From Chloroflexota bacterium (GTDB lineage: Bacteria; Chloroflexota; UBA6077; FW602-bin22; JACPRP01), in NCBI GenBank assembly GCA_023480885.1, contig JAMCWX010000068.1:1-64000 (forward strand): 64,000 nucleotides of DNA, in the 5' to 3' direction. The notes beneath the pieces were generated by a model that was given only the letters and a program-made list of their open reading frames with translations, ran no database searches and was not told the DNA's origin. Positions 34,032-43,868 of the stretch are shown piece after piece. Within the stretch, counting starts at the first letter, position 1, and each line of letters opens with the position of its first letter. The position numbers were made by a program, and so were the translations under genes.

Positions 34032-35765
34032 ATGCGACCATACTTCGAGAAGATGACGGAATTCGGGAAACCTCTATCCGATGGCCTGAAGAAACGGATG
34101 GAGGAAAGCGTCTCACAGATCAAAGAAGTAGAAAATGGAATCGCCGAAGCTGTAGAAAAAGTCAGGAACGCTGGCCTTCCTGCCGAGACGCTGAACAAGC
34201 GGGGCGAATGGACTGTTTATCAAAGGCTCGAATATCTGCTTGATCCTGGCACCTGGTGCCCGTTGCACACCCTGTACGACCCAATGGACGAGGAGTCGGG
34301 AACCACTGGAGTGGTAGACGGCATAGGCAGGATCAGCGGAAGATGGGCGGTCATTATTGGCTTTGACAACAAGGTGTTGGCTGGGGCGTGGATCGCCGGC
34401 CAGGCCGAGAATATCTTGAGAGTAACCGATCTGGCCAAACGGCTCAACGTTCCTCTCGTTTGGCTGGTCAACTGCAGTGGCGTAAAACTGACCGAGCAAG
34501 AGAAAGTGTACGCCGGCCGAAGGGGCAATGGTACGACCTTCTTCAGACACGCCGAGCTGGAGAAGCTGGGGATTCCTGTTCTGGCTAGCATCTGGGGCAC
34601 CAATCCAGCCGGCGGAGGTTATCAGGGAATAAGCCCAACGTACCTTCTCGCCCACAAGAACTGCAACATCGCGGTTGGAGGCGCTGGAATCGTGAGCGGG
34701 ATGAGCCCCAAAGGATTCTTCGACGAGGAAGGGGCCGAGAGTATCATCGCCGCCACTAAGGGATTTAAGGAAGTTCCTCCTGGACGCGTAGAAATCCACT
34801 ACGATTCCACAGGCTTCTTCAAGGCAGTGTACGAGACGGAAGAGGGAATACTAGACGGGCTAAAGGACCTGATGAAAGCTATGCCCGCTTACGACCCCAG
34901 GTTCTTCAGGGTGGCGGAACCGAAGGCCCCTCGATTCGATCCCAGCGAAATCGATTACATTATCCCCTTTAACCAGAAACAGTCTTACAACTTTGACGAA
35001 GTCGTGGCCAGGCTCACCGACAACAGCGAGCACATGGAGTTCAGGCCTGACTACGGGCCAGAGGTTTACACAGGGTTAGCCAAAGTGGATGGCCTTCTGG
35101 TGGGCATAATCGGCAACCGGCAGGGCTTTCTGCCAAAAGGATATCCCGAATATGCGCCTTATCCAGGAATTGGGGGCAAGCTTTATCGGCAAGGGCTCAT
35201 TAAGATGAATGAGTTCGTAACGCTCTGCGGCAGAGACCGAGTCCCCATAATCTGGTTGCAGGATACCACAGGTATCGACGTAGGCGATTACGCCGAGAAG
35301 GCCGAACTGCTGGGGCTTGGCCAGTCGTTGGTTTACTCGATCGAGCAGACTGACGTCCCGATGATGATGGTTGTGTTACGGAAGGGAACGGCGGCTGCCC
35401 ACTACATTCTGGGTGGTCCCACGGCTAACAACAACAACGCTTTCTCCCTTGGAACACCTACCACCGAAATCTACGTGATGCACGGCGAGACCGCCGCCGT
35501 GGCATCGTTCGCCAGGAGGCTGGTCAAGGAGCAGGAGGCGGGCCGACCTCTGCAACCCATTATAGACAAGATGAATGCTCTGGCGGCAGAGTATACCGCA
35601 AAGTCCCGCCCTGCTTACTGTGCTAAAATGGGGTTTGTCGACGAGATAGTCTCCTTTGGGGCTATCCGCAAGTATATGGTAGCTTTCGCTAACTCTGTTT
35701 ACCAGAACCCTAAGTCGATCTGCCCGCAGCATCATATGGTTCTCCCAAGGATCATACGAGGGTAG
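34032..35765 (+). CDS. gcdA: Glutaconyl-CoA decarboxylase carboxyltransferase subunit alpha
   Basis: A 577-residue biotin-dependent carboxyltransferase with the two crotonase-like halves of acyl-CoA carboxylase beta chains. It tracks Acidaminococcus GcdA (587 residues) along its whole length as I recall that protein: NKRGEWTVYQRLEYL, NCSGVKLTEQEKVY, WGTNPAGGGY, GIGGKLYRQGLIKMNEFVTL (20 residues), WIQ/LQDTTGIDVG and KSICPQHHMVLPR. It moves the carboxyl group of glutaconyl-CoA to biotin, forming crotonyl-CoA. AAGGAGG lies nine bases upstream of the ATG. The GcdB/D membrane part is on the opposite strand 2.2 kb away, the carrier GcdC 1.7 kb downstream. Methylmalonyl-CoA specificity is less likely given the sequence match. 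Confidence 0.9.
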   Translation: MRPYFEKMTEFGKPLSDGLKKRMEESVSQIKEVENGIAEAVEKVRNAGLPAETLNKRGEWTVYQRLEYLLDPGTWCPLHTLYDPMDEESGTTGVVDGIGRISGRWAVIIGFDNKVLAGAWIAGQAENILRVTDLAKRLNVPLVWLVNCSGVKLTEQEKVYAGRRGNGTTFFRHAELEKLGIPVLASIWGTNPAGGGYQGISPTYLLAHKNCNIAVGGAGIVSGMSPKGFFDEEGAESIIAATKGFKEVPPGRVEIHYDSTGFFKAVYETEEGILDGLKDLMKAMPAYDPRFFRVAEPKAPRFDPSEIDYIIPFNQKQSYNFDEVVARLTDNSEHMEFRPDYGPEVYTGLAKVDGLLVGIIGNRQGFLPKGYPEYAPYPGIGGKLYRQGLIKMNEFVTLCGRDRVPIIWLQDTTGIDVGDYAEKAELLGLGQSLVYSIEQTDVPMMMVVLRKGTAAAHYILGGPTANNNNAFSLGTPTTEIYVMHGETAAVASFARRLVKEQEAGRPLQPIIDKMNALAAEYTAKSRPAYCAKMGFVDEIVSFGAIRKYMVAFANSVYQNPKSICPQHHMVLPRIIRG

Positions 35766-35820
35766 AGACGGCCTGATCGGAAGCAGCATACGCATCAACC
35801 CAAAACATTGAGCATTTGAG

Positions 35821-35850
35821 ACCGACGCGGTTTTCGAAAACCGCGTCGGT
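35821..35850 (+). terminator. Terminator-like perfect palindrome after gcdA
   Basis: A 30-base perfect palindrome with arms ACCGACGCGGTTTT and complement meeting at CG, 56 bases after the gcdA stop and followed by TTACGTTGTT. It probably ends the gcdA transcript, possibly from both directions. The 299-base gap 35766-36064 otherwise holds the promoter at 35903-35931. Confidence 0.65.
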
Positions 35851-35902
35851 TTACGTTGTTGGGCTAGTGGCTGCTCGATTGAATGCCAACAGATTCGAGC
35901 GC

Positions 35903-35931
35903 TTGACTTTTGATAGGGCATCGTGTAGTAT
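35903..35931 (+). promoter_or_regulatory. Acyl-CoA dehydrogenase gene promoter
   Basis: TTGACT (35903-35908), a 17-base spacer and TAGTAT (35926-35931). It leaves a leader of ~127 bases before the ATG at 36065, which has AGAAAGGAGA just upstream. Confidence 0.55.
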
Positions 35932-36064
35932 GCGAACTGGTGGTCCTGGCTTCCTGCGATCACCACATGCCTCGTTATGCCCATCGCAAGATTGCGACTC
36001 CAAGGTCAGTCGGTCGTAGCCAACGCTCAGACAACTGCATTTTCAATGGAGAAAGGAGATACTA

Positions 36065-37216
36065 ATGGACTTCCGACTTAGCGAAGAGCAAATCGCGATG
36101 CGGGACCTCGCGCGCGACTTCGCGGAAAAGGAAATTGCCCCGATCGTCGAAGAAGATGAGAAACACCACAAGTTTCGCCCCGAAATAGTGAAGAAGATGG
36201 GCGAACTTGGCTTTTTCGGGGTCAATATGCCCGAGGAGTACGGCGGAACTAACATGGGCGTTCTCAGTTCCGTCATTATGACCGAGGAAATCACCAGAAT
36301 CAGTCCTTCGTATGGTCTTCCCTTCAACATGCAAACGTTTGGTCCTGGTTTCGTTATTCTCAACTACGGCTCAGAAGAGCAAAAACAGAAGTATCTCCCT
36401 GCCCTGATTAACGCCGATATCTTCGGCTGTTTCGCCATCACCGAGCCTGGCTCTGGCTCTGACGTGGCGTCGATGAAGACAACCGCCGAAGAGCGAGATG
36501 ACTGCTTCGTGTTGAACGGACAGAAGACGTGGATTTCCAACGCGCAAGTAGCAGACATCGGCGTCGTTTACGCCTACACCGATAAAGCTGCCAGGGCAAA
36601 GGGAATCTCGGCCTTCATCGTCGATTTGAAGAACACTCCAGGCGTCACCACAGTTCCCATCGAATCGAAGGTCGGACTCTTCAGCGCGCCAACTGGCGAG
36701 ATCATCTTCGAGGACGCCAAGATTCCCAAGGACGCCCTTGTCGGCCAGCGGGGCGACGGCTTCAAGATCTGCATGACCCAGTTGGACAACACGCGCCTTA
36801 GCTGTGCGGCACGCGCTGTCGGCGTCGGGCGCGGCGCTATCGAGGCAGCGGTAAAGTACGCCAACGAGCGAACACAGTTCGGCGTGCCGATTTCCGATTT
36901 TCAGATGATCCAGGACCAGATAGCCCAGATGTACGTCGAGAATGAGGCCGCTAGGCTGTTGGTATGGCGGGCAGCGTATAACAGGGACCAGGGTGCCAAG
37001 AATACCCTCGAGGTATCGACGGCCAAGTACTTCGCCGCCGAAGCCGCGGTCAAGGCGGCTGGCGAGGCTATCAAGATCTTCGGCTCCTACGGTTTCTCGA
37101 CAGAGTATCCCGCGGAGCGCTTCTTCCGAGACTCGAAGTCCTTCCAGATAGTGGAAGGAACCTCCAACGTCCAGAAGATGATCATCGCTGGATTCGTGCT
37201 CGGCAAGAGGAAGTAA
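36065..37216 (+). CDS. Acyl-CoA dehydrogenase, probable non-decarboxylating glutaryl-CoA dehydrogenase
   Basis: A 383-residue flavin acyl-CoA dehydrogenase: N-terminal helical domain, ITEPGSGSDVA near residue 124 and KTWISNA near 157 (FAD contacts), and the C-terminal domain with QFGVPISDFQMIQDQIAQM and SYGFSTEYPAERFFRD. These last blocks resemble the Desulfococcus glutaryl-CoA dehydrogenase that oxidises glutaryl-CoA to glutaconyl-CoA without decarboxylating it. The catalytic Glu should lie in the VEGTSN region near 366, as in short-chain enzymes. Flanked by gcdA and gcdC, it would supply the decarboxylase substrate. Butyryl-CoA dehydrogenase is the main alternative. No etfAB genes are in the window. 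Confidence 0.85.
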   Translation: MDFRLSEEQIAMRDLARDFAEKEIAPIVEEDEKHHKFRPEIVKKMGELGFFGVNMPEEYGGTNMGVLSSVIMTEEITRISPSYGLPFNMQTFGPGFVILNYGSEEQKQKYLPALINADIFGCFAITEPGSGSDVASMKTTAEERDDCFVLNGQKTWISNAQVADIGVVYAYTDKAARAKGISAFIVDLKNTPGVTTVPIESKVGLFSAPTGEIIFEDAKIPKDALVGQRGDGFKICMTQLDNTRLSCAARAVGVGRGAIEAAVKYANERTQFGVPISDFQMIQDQIAQMYVENEAARLLVWRAAYNRDQGAKNTLEVSTAKYFAAEAAVKAAGEAIKIFGSYGFSTEYPAERFFRDSKSFQIVEGTSNVQKMIIAGFVLGKRK

Positions 37217-37233
37217 CTCAGACAGCGACTAGA

Positions 37234-37279
37234 AATGACGGGGTCGCCCTTTCGCGTTGATTGGCGCAACCCCGTCATT
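37234..37279 (+). terminator. Terminator-like hairpin after acyl-CoA dehydrogenase
   Basis: AATGACGGGGT (37234-37244) pairs with ACCCCGTCATT (37269-37279), with a further CGCC/GGCG inner pair. The stem lies 17 bases after the stop codon. There is no U-tract, so termination efficiency is uncertain. Confidence 0.5.
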
Positions 37280-37386
37280 CGGTGTCGTGCCCATCTCCAC
37301 GTTGTTCCGCGTAACCGTGGAGAACGTGGTCATGGCCCAAGAGATGTCGAAGAGAATTGGAGAGGTAGGTCGCCTCTTCTAGCATA

Positions 37387-37412
37387 AGCACGCCGAACTT
37401 CCTCGGCGTGCT
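37387..37412 (+). promoter_or_regulatory. Hairpin upstream of gcdC
   Basis: AGCACGCCGA (37387-37396) and TCGGCGTGCT (37403-37412) are perfect complementary arms around six bases, ending 32 bases before the gcdC ATG. It could be a leader stem-loop stabilising the short carrier-protein mRNA, or a terminator of upstream transcription. Confidence 0.45.
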
Positions 37413-37444
37413 TGCCAAAACAGCAATATTGGAGGGAAATAAAA

Positions 37445-37660
37445 ATGGCCGAGCAGATTACTGCACCAATGGTTGGCAAGATAATCAAGCTGCACGTCAA
37501 GGTTGGCGATCACGTGGGGGAAGACGATCCCGTCGTGACGATGGAAGCCATGAAGACCGAGATGCCGCTGGTTTCACCTATCGACGGCACGGTCAAGGAA
37601 ATCCGCGTCCAGGCAGGCCAGCAGGTCGAAGCAGACGACGTCGTCGCCGTCGTCGAATAG
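37445..37660 (+). CDS. gcdC: Biotin carrier protein of sodium-pumping decarboxylase (GcdC-like)
   Basis: A 71-residue biotinyl-lipoyl attachment domain. The biotinylated lysine is K37 in MEAMKTE, with the flanking hairpins ITAPMVGKI and SPIDGTVKEI. It is just the carrier domain, without the long Ala/Pro-rich linker of Acidaminococcus GcdC. ATG 37445 follows GGAGGG. It shuttles CO2 as carboxybiotin from the GcdA active site to GcdB in the membrane. It sits between the dehydrogenase and the bioBFDA operon, so a biotin-requiring protein and its cofactor pathway are side by side. It could also serve other biotin enzymes. Confidence 0.88.
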   Translation: MAEQITAPMVGKIIKLHVKVGDHVGEDDPVVTMEAMKTEMPLVSPIDGTVKEIRVQAGQQVEADDVVAVVE

Positions 37661-37837
37661 CTGTTCAACGTTCTGGCATTACCCGCGCTGTCGGCTCGTT
37701 GGCAGCAGCGAGCAACATCGCCAGACATGAGATTCGCGTGGCTCTATACGATATTACGCAAGTGAAAGCGAGTGCTGCTGGGCGACGTCTGGCAGCACTC
37801 GGAACACTTTAGGCCCAGATCTAGGAGAAACACTACC

Positions 37838-38784
37838 ATGACCGTAGCTTCGGGGATTTCCTTTCAAGAGGCTCTTGCACTAACCAGGTTGCAGGACAAG
37901 GACGACATACTCGAACTTGTGGACCGGGCCAGTGAAATTCGAAAGAAATACAGGGGCGATTCCGTCGATCTTTGCTCCATAACCAATGCCAAAAGCGGAC
38001 GGTGCGAAGAAGACTGCATCTATTGCGCCCAGTCGGCAAGACATTCCACACACGCAGACGTGTACGGGATGAAAAGCGTGGACGAGATCGTTGCCCACGC
38101 CAAAGTCGCCGAAGAAGCGGGATCTCATCGCTTCTGCATCGTCACCAAGGGGCGATCCTTGCCACCGGCTGATTTCGAGATCGCTTTGCGAGCTACCGAG
38201 AGAATAGCGAAAGAGACATCCCTGAAGCGATGCGCATCGATGGGGCTACTGGACGACGACCGCGCTCAGGCCCTCAAAGAGGCGGGGCTTTGTCGCTACA
38301 ACCACAATCTGGAGACGTCCAGGAGCTACTACGACCGCATATGTACGACGCATACATACGACGATCGAGTCGCAACCATCCTGGCCCTTAAGAGGGCGGG
38401 GATCGAAACGTGCGTGGGTGGAATTCTGAATATGGGCGAGACCGAGGAACAGAGGATAGAGCTCGCGTTCGAGCTGAAAGAGATCGAGCCAGACTCGGTT
38501 CCGATGAACTTCTTGAACCCGCGGCCAGGCACGCCGCTAGAGGGATGGCCCCTTCTCACGCCTTTGGAGGTCGTGAAATACATCGCGATCTTCCGGCTCG
38601 TGATGCCCAGGGCGATCATCCGCATCGCCGGCGGGCGGAAAGAGAACCTTGGAGATCTCCAGCCGCTGGGCATTAAGGCTGGCGTGGATGGCCTGCTTAT
38701 CGGAAACTACCTCACCACTATAGGCATAGATCCCTCCCAAGACCTGGCTATGTTGCGTGAGCTTGGATTAGACATCTCCAGAAA

Positions 38785-38788
<4 letters not shown>
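37838..38788 (+). CDS. bioB: Biotin synthase
   Basis: A 316-residue radical SAM enzyme inserting sulfur into dethiobiotin, the last step of biotin formation. The SAM-cluster motif CEEDCIYC (about residues 51-58) and the following QSARHST are diagnostic; the [2Fe-2S] auxiliary cysteines (SLKRCAS, AGLCRYN) and a C-terminal IRIAGGRKENLGDLQ arginine ligand block are present. ATG 37838 follows AGGAGAAACACTACC. A hairpin (arms GAGTGCTGC / GCAGCACTC, about 37769-37799) precedes it; no BirA-, BioR- or BioQ-like operator was recognised. It overlaps bioF by four bases (GTGA). Confidence 0.96.
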
Positions 38789-40710
<1,922 letters not shown>

Positions 40711-40711
<1 letters not shown>

Positions 40712-42075
40712 TGGTAGTAAGTGGTGAACAAAGTCAATCGCTATCAGTTGACGATAAGCGCTACATCTGGCATCCCTTTACCCAAATGAAGGACTGGCTT
40801 GAGAACGAGCAAATAATTATCGAAAGCGGCCACGGTGTGTATCTGAAGGACATCCACGGTCGCGAGTATATCGATGGTGTATCCTCGTTGTGGGTAACCG
40901 TACACGGCCACGGGCGTCCCGAAATCAACGAAGCGATTATCCAGCAGGTCAAGAAGATCTCGCATTCGACCATGCTTGGGCTCTCCAACGTTCCGGCGAT
41001 TGAGCTAGCCAGAAAGCTCGCGGGGATAACGCCGGCAGGCATAAATAAGGTATTCTATTCCGACAGCGGCTCCACCGCGGTCGAGATCGCCTTGAAGATC
41101 GCCTTTCAATACTGGCAGCAGTCGTCGCGCCCTGAGAAGACCAAGTTCATTACTTTTAGGAACGCCTATCACGGCGACACGATTGGCTCGGTGAGCGTTG
41201 GGGGCATAGACCTGTTCCACGCGGTCTATCGGCCGTTGCTCTTCCCCACGCTGCAAACGGGGTCGGCCTATTGTTATAGATGCAGCCTAGACCTGGACCC
41301 TGATAGCTGCCGGCTGGCCTGCCTGAACCAACTGGAGGAGATGCTGGACGAACACCACGCGGAAGTCGCGGCGCTGATCGTGGAGCCGCTGGTGCAGGCA
41401 GCAGCGGGGATGCTACTATCGCCACCCGGCTACCTCCGCCGCATTCGCGATCTTTGCGCTCGCTACGACGTTCTGATGATAGCAGACGAGGTAGCTGTCG
41501 GTTTTGGCCGCACGGGGAAGATGTTCGCCTGCGAGCACGAGGGCGTCAGTCCCGACATCATGACGGTGGCCAAGGGCATCACAGGCGGCTATCTGCCTCT
41601 CGCGGCGACGATCACTACCGATGAGGTTTTCGAGGCATTCCTGGGCGAACCGGACGAGTCCAGGACGTTCTTCCACGGCCACACCTATACGGGCAACCCT
41701 GTCGCCTGCGCGGCGGCCATTGCCAGCATCGACATCTTCGAAAAGGACCGAACGCTGGAAACGATGCAGCCTAAGATCGAGCAACTGACGAGGGCGTTGG
41801 ATCGGTTAAGGGAACTGCCCAGCGTTGGCGACATCAGGCAGCGCGGATTTATGGTCGGAATCGAGCTCGTGGCGTCGCGGGAGAGCAAGGAGCCCTACCC
41901 GGCAGCGAAGAGGATGGGGCACCAGGTAATTCTGGAAGCGCGCAAGATGGGCATGATTATCAGGCCGCTAGGCGACGTGGTCGTGCTGATGCCGCCGTTG
42001 GTGACCACGGCTGAGGAATTGGACAGGATTGTGGAGATAACTTATGGGGCGATTGAGAGGGTGACGGGGAGGTAG
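40711..42075 (+). CDS. bioA: Adenosylmethionine-8-amino-7-oxononanoate aminotransferase
   Basis: A 454-residue class III aminotransferase. [10 protein letters not shown] near residue 21 is the BioA-specific N-terminal motif. [16 protein letters not shown] near 112 forms the PLP phosphate cup, [12 protein letters not shown] near 256 the PLP-contacting Asp, and the Schiff-base lysine lies in [15 protein letters not shown] near 287. It uses SAM (or lysine in BioK types) as amino donor. The GTG shares one base with the bioD stop and has GGAGG upstream. Last gene of bioBFDA; pimelate-forming genes (bioC, bioH, bioW, bioI) are not in the window. Confidence 0.95.
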
Positions 42076-42116
42076 AGCGGCGATCGTATCAACGGCGACA
42101 GAAGCTGCCATTCCCC

Positions 42117-42380
42117 TCAATCGTCCCCGGGCATCTGCGACTTCCTCGGCCTGCCTCGTTTGGGCTTCTCAACTATCTCTTCAGTACGCTTCCGAGTTAG
42201 CTTAAGCATCTTCTCGGTTTCTTCTTTGCCAATCATCGCCTCGAGCATCTCTTTGCGCATGACGTAGCCGCACTGAAGGCATTCCACTTCGCAGCCGTGG
42301 ATGTCGCATTCACGGAACAACGCGCCCCCGCATTTGGGACAGCACTTCAGACACATCAGGTTTCGCACGTTGTCGGTCAC
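42117..42380 (-). CDS. Zinc-ribbon protein with AT-hook
   Basis: An 87-residue basic protein. Four Cys pairs form a zinc-ribbon-like head (CLKC, CPKC, then CDIHGCEVEC, CLQC), followed by a helical stretch and a C-terminal AT-hook KRGRPRK that binds the minor groove of A/T-rich DNA. GTG 42380 has GGAGG ten bases upstream. It is a small DNA-binding protein, perhaps a regulator or chromatin factor; I know no named bacterial family. It converges on bioA with a 41-base gap. Confidence 0.7.
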   Translation of the reverse strand: MTDNVRNLMCLKCCPKCGGALFRECDIHGCEVECLQCGYVMRKEMLEAMIGKEETEKMLKLTRKRTEEIVEKPKRGRPRKSQMPGDD

Positions 42381-42463
42381 GCTTCATCAACCTCCTGGAA
42401 TCCTTATTGATTGGCAAGACCTGTGTCGCCGACTCAAGAGAGCACGCGTGGTCTCAAGGAGCG

Positions 42464-42495
42464 GCCCTAACCCTTGCCTCTCCCAGAGGGAGAGG
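42464..42495. repeat. Dispersed repeat CCCTCACCCTAACC family, diverged copy 3
   Basis: CCCTAACCCTTGCCTCTCCC is followed by AGAGGGAGAGGAG. It has diverged from the other three copies in the leader but keeps the palindromic end. It lies upstream of the zinc-ribbon gene and downstream of the DinB-like gene. Confidence 0.6.
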
Positions 42496-42534
42496 AGACT
42501 CTATCCTGGCCTCGAAAAGACCAATCCCAGAGAG

Positions 42535-43002
42535 CTACTTGCCGATAGCCTTGCGTATCTGGTCACAGTGCAGTCGCTCGTGATCGCCGATGCGTTGGAA
42601 TACGCTGATGACGTCTATGGGCGTGCCCGAGGCCATGTTGCCCCTGGTGGCTAGCTGTTCATCCGTCAACTCGCCGAACCTCTTGAGCGCCTCAGGACGC
42701 GAGGCATCGAGCTCGGCAAGCAATTCGTCCACGCTGCGGTTGCGGCGCTTTTCGACCTGCTGCTGGTTGTAGGCATTCAGGTCGAAACCAGGGCGCGTCG
42801 CAACTTGCCCGCCGAGGATCCTGTTCACTGTGGCCAGTAGCCCGCCCTCCGAGCTGGCGACGTGTGCGAGCGTATCTTTGACGCTCCAGCCTTCATTCTC
42901 GGTTGGCAGTTGCAACTGCTCTGAGGTAAGCGATTTTGCCAGAGCCACAAGCTCCTGTCTGGATTCTTCGAGGGAACATATCACGGCTTTTCGGTCTTGC
43001 AT
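42535..43002 (-). CDS. DinB/maleylpyruvate isomerase-like protein
   Basis: A 155-residue four-helix-bundle protein of the DinB superfamily. The metal ligands are expected at His in TLAHVASSE (about residue 46) and the HERLHCDQIR histidines near 140-145. NEGWSVKDTLAHV is the typical opening of the DinB_2/MDMPI N-terminal group. These proteins are metal-dependent, often thiol-transferases using mycothiol or bacillithiol; the activity of this one is unknown. It starts 11 bases after the SDR gene and is probably cotranscribed. Confidence 0.82.
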   Translation of the reverse strand: MQDRKAVICSLEESRQELVALAKSLTSEQLQLPTENEGWSVKDTLAHVASSEGGLLATVNRILGGQVATRPGFDLNAYNQQQVEKRRNRSVDELLAELDASRPEALKRFGELTDEQLATRGNMASGTPIDVISVFQRIGDHERLHCDQIRKAIGK

Positions 43003-43013
43003 ACTACCTCCGA

Positions 43014-43766
43014 CTATATTACAGTGCCGCCGTCGACACAGAGGACCTGCCCTGTCACGTAGTCGCTGTCATTGCTGGCCAGGAAAATGAAGGTCGCCGC
43101 GACCTCCTCTGGCTCCGCCCACCGGCGCAGCGCCATCCTATCGAGGTACACTTCGGCCAGCCCTGGCTGCGTTCTTATCTTCTCAGTCATCGTCGTGGCG
43201 GCCATAGGCGAAACGCAGTTGACGTTAATGTTATGTTTACCGAGCTCCTTGGCACCTGATTTGGTCAGCCCGACGATTCCCGCCTTGGCGGCGCTGTAAT
43301 TGACCTGGCCGATCGTGCCGACGAGACCTGCCGACGACGTGACGTTGATGATCTTGCCTGACTTCCGCTCGATCATGTTTTTCGCCGCGACCTGCATGCA
43401 ATTGAACGTGCCCTTGAGGTGAATGTCGATCACCTCGTCCCACTGCTCCTGAGTCATCTTGTGGAGCATAGCTGGCCGCGACACACCAGCGTTGTTGACG
43501 AGGATGTCGACCTGTCCGAACCTGGCGACGGCGCTCGCGAAAAGGTTCTCGACGTCGGCGATGTTGGAAACGTCTGTTTTGACTGCTATCGCTTCGCTGC
43601 CAACGCGAGCGATCTCTTCGACCACTTCGTTGAGCGCAGACTCGGTCCTGGCGGCAAGCGCTATCTTAGCGCCCTCTTTGGCAAAAGCAATAGCGATAGC
43701 CCTGCCGATACCCTGTCCAGCACCTGTGATCACAGCAACTTTGCCTTCTAATTTCATCGATTTCAA
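43014..43766 (-). CDS. Short-chain dehydrogenase/reductase (FabG-like)
   Basis: A 250-residue classical SDR. The NAD(P) motif TGAGQGIGRAI is near residues 14-24, NNAG near 92, catalytic Ser in VTSSAGLVG near 144, and YSAAKAG (Tyr/Lys) near 157-161. The C-terminal VTGQVLCVDGG is typical of FabG and related 3-oxoacyl reductases. AGGAG lies five bases before ATG 43766. It could reduce a 3-oxoacyl-ACP/CoA or act on another alcohol. It heads a two-gene unit with the DinB-like protein. Confidence 0.87.
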   Translation of the reverse strand: MKSMKLEGKVAVITGAGQGIGRAIAIAFAKEGAKIALAARTESALNEVVEEIARVGSEAIAVKTDVSNIADVENLFASAVARFGQVDILVNNAGVSRPAMLHKMTQEQWDEVIDIHLKGTFNCMQVAAKNMIERKSGKIINVTSSAGLVGTIGQVNYSAAKAGIVGLTKSGAKELGKHNINVNCVSPMAATTMTEKIRTQPGLAEVYLDRMALRRWAEPEEVAATFIFLASNDSDYVTGQVLCVDGGTVI

Positions 43767-43868
43767 CTCCTGGGGTTAATACATGAAGCAAACGAGGAAG
43801 CCAATCATGGCAAGCGCCAATTTTATACAATAAGGGCGTCAATGTGTCAAGCGAAGTTCAGTGTATTC

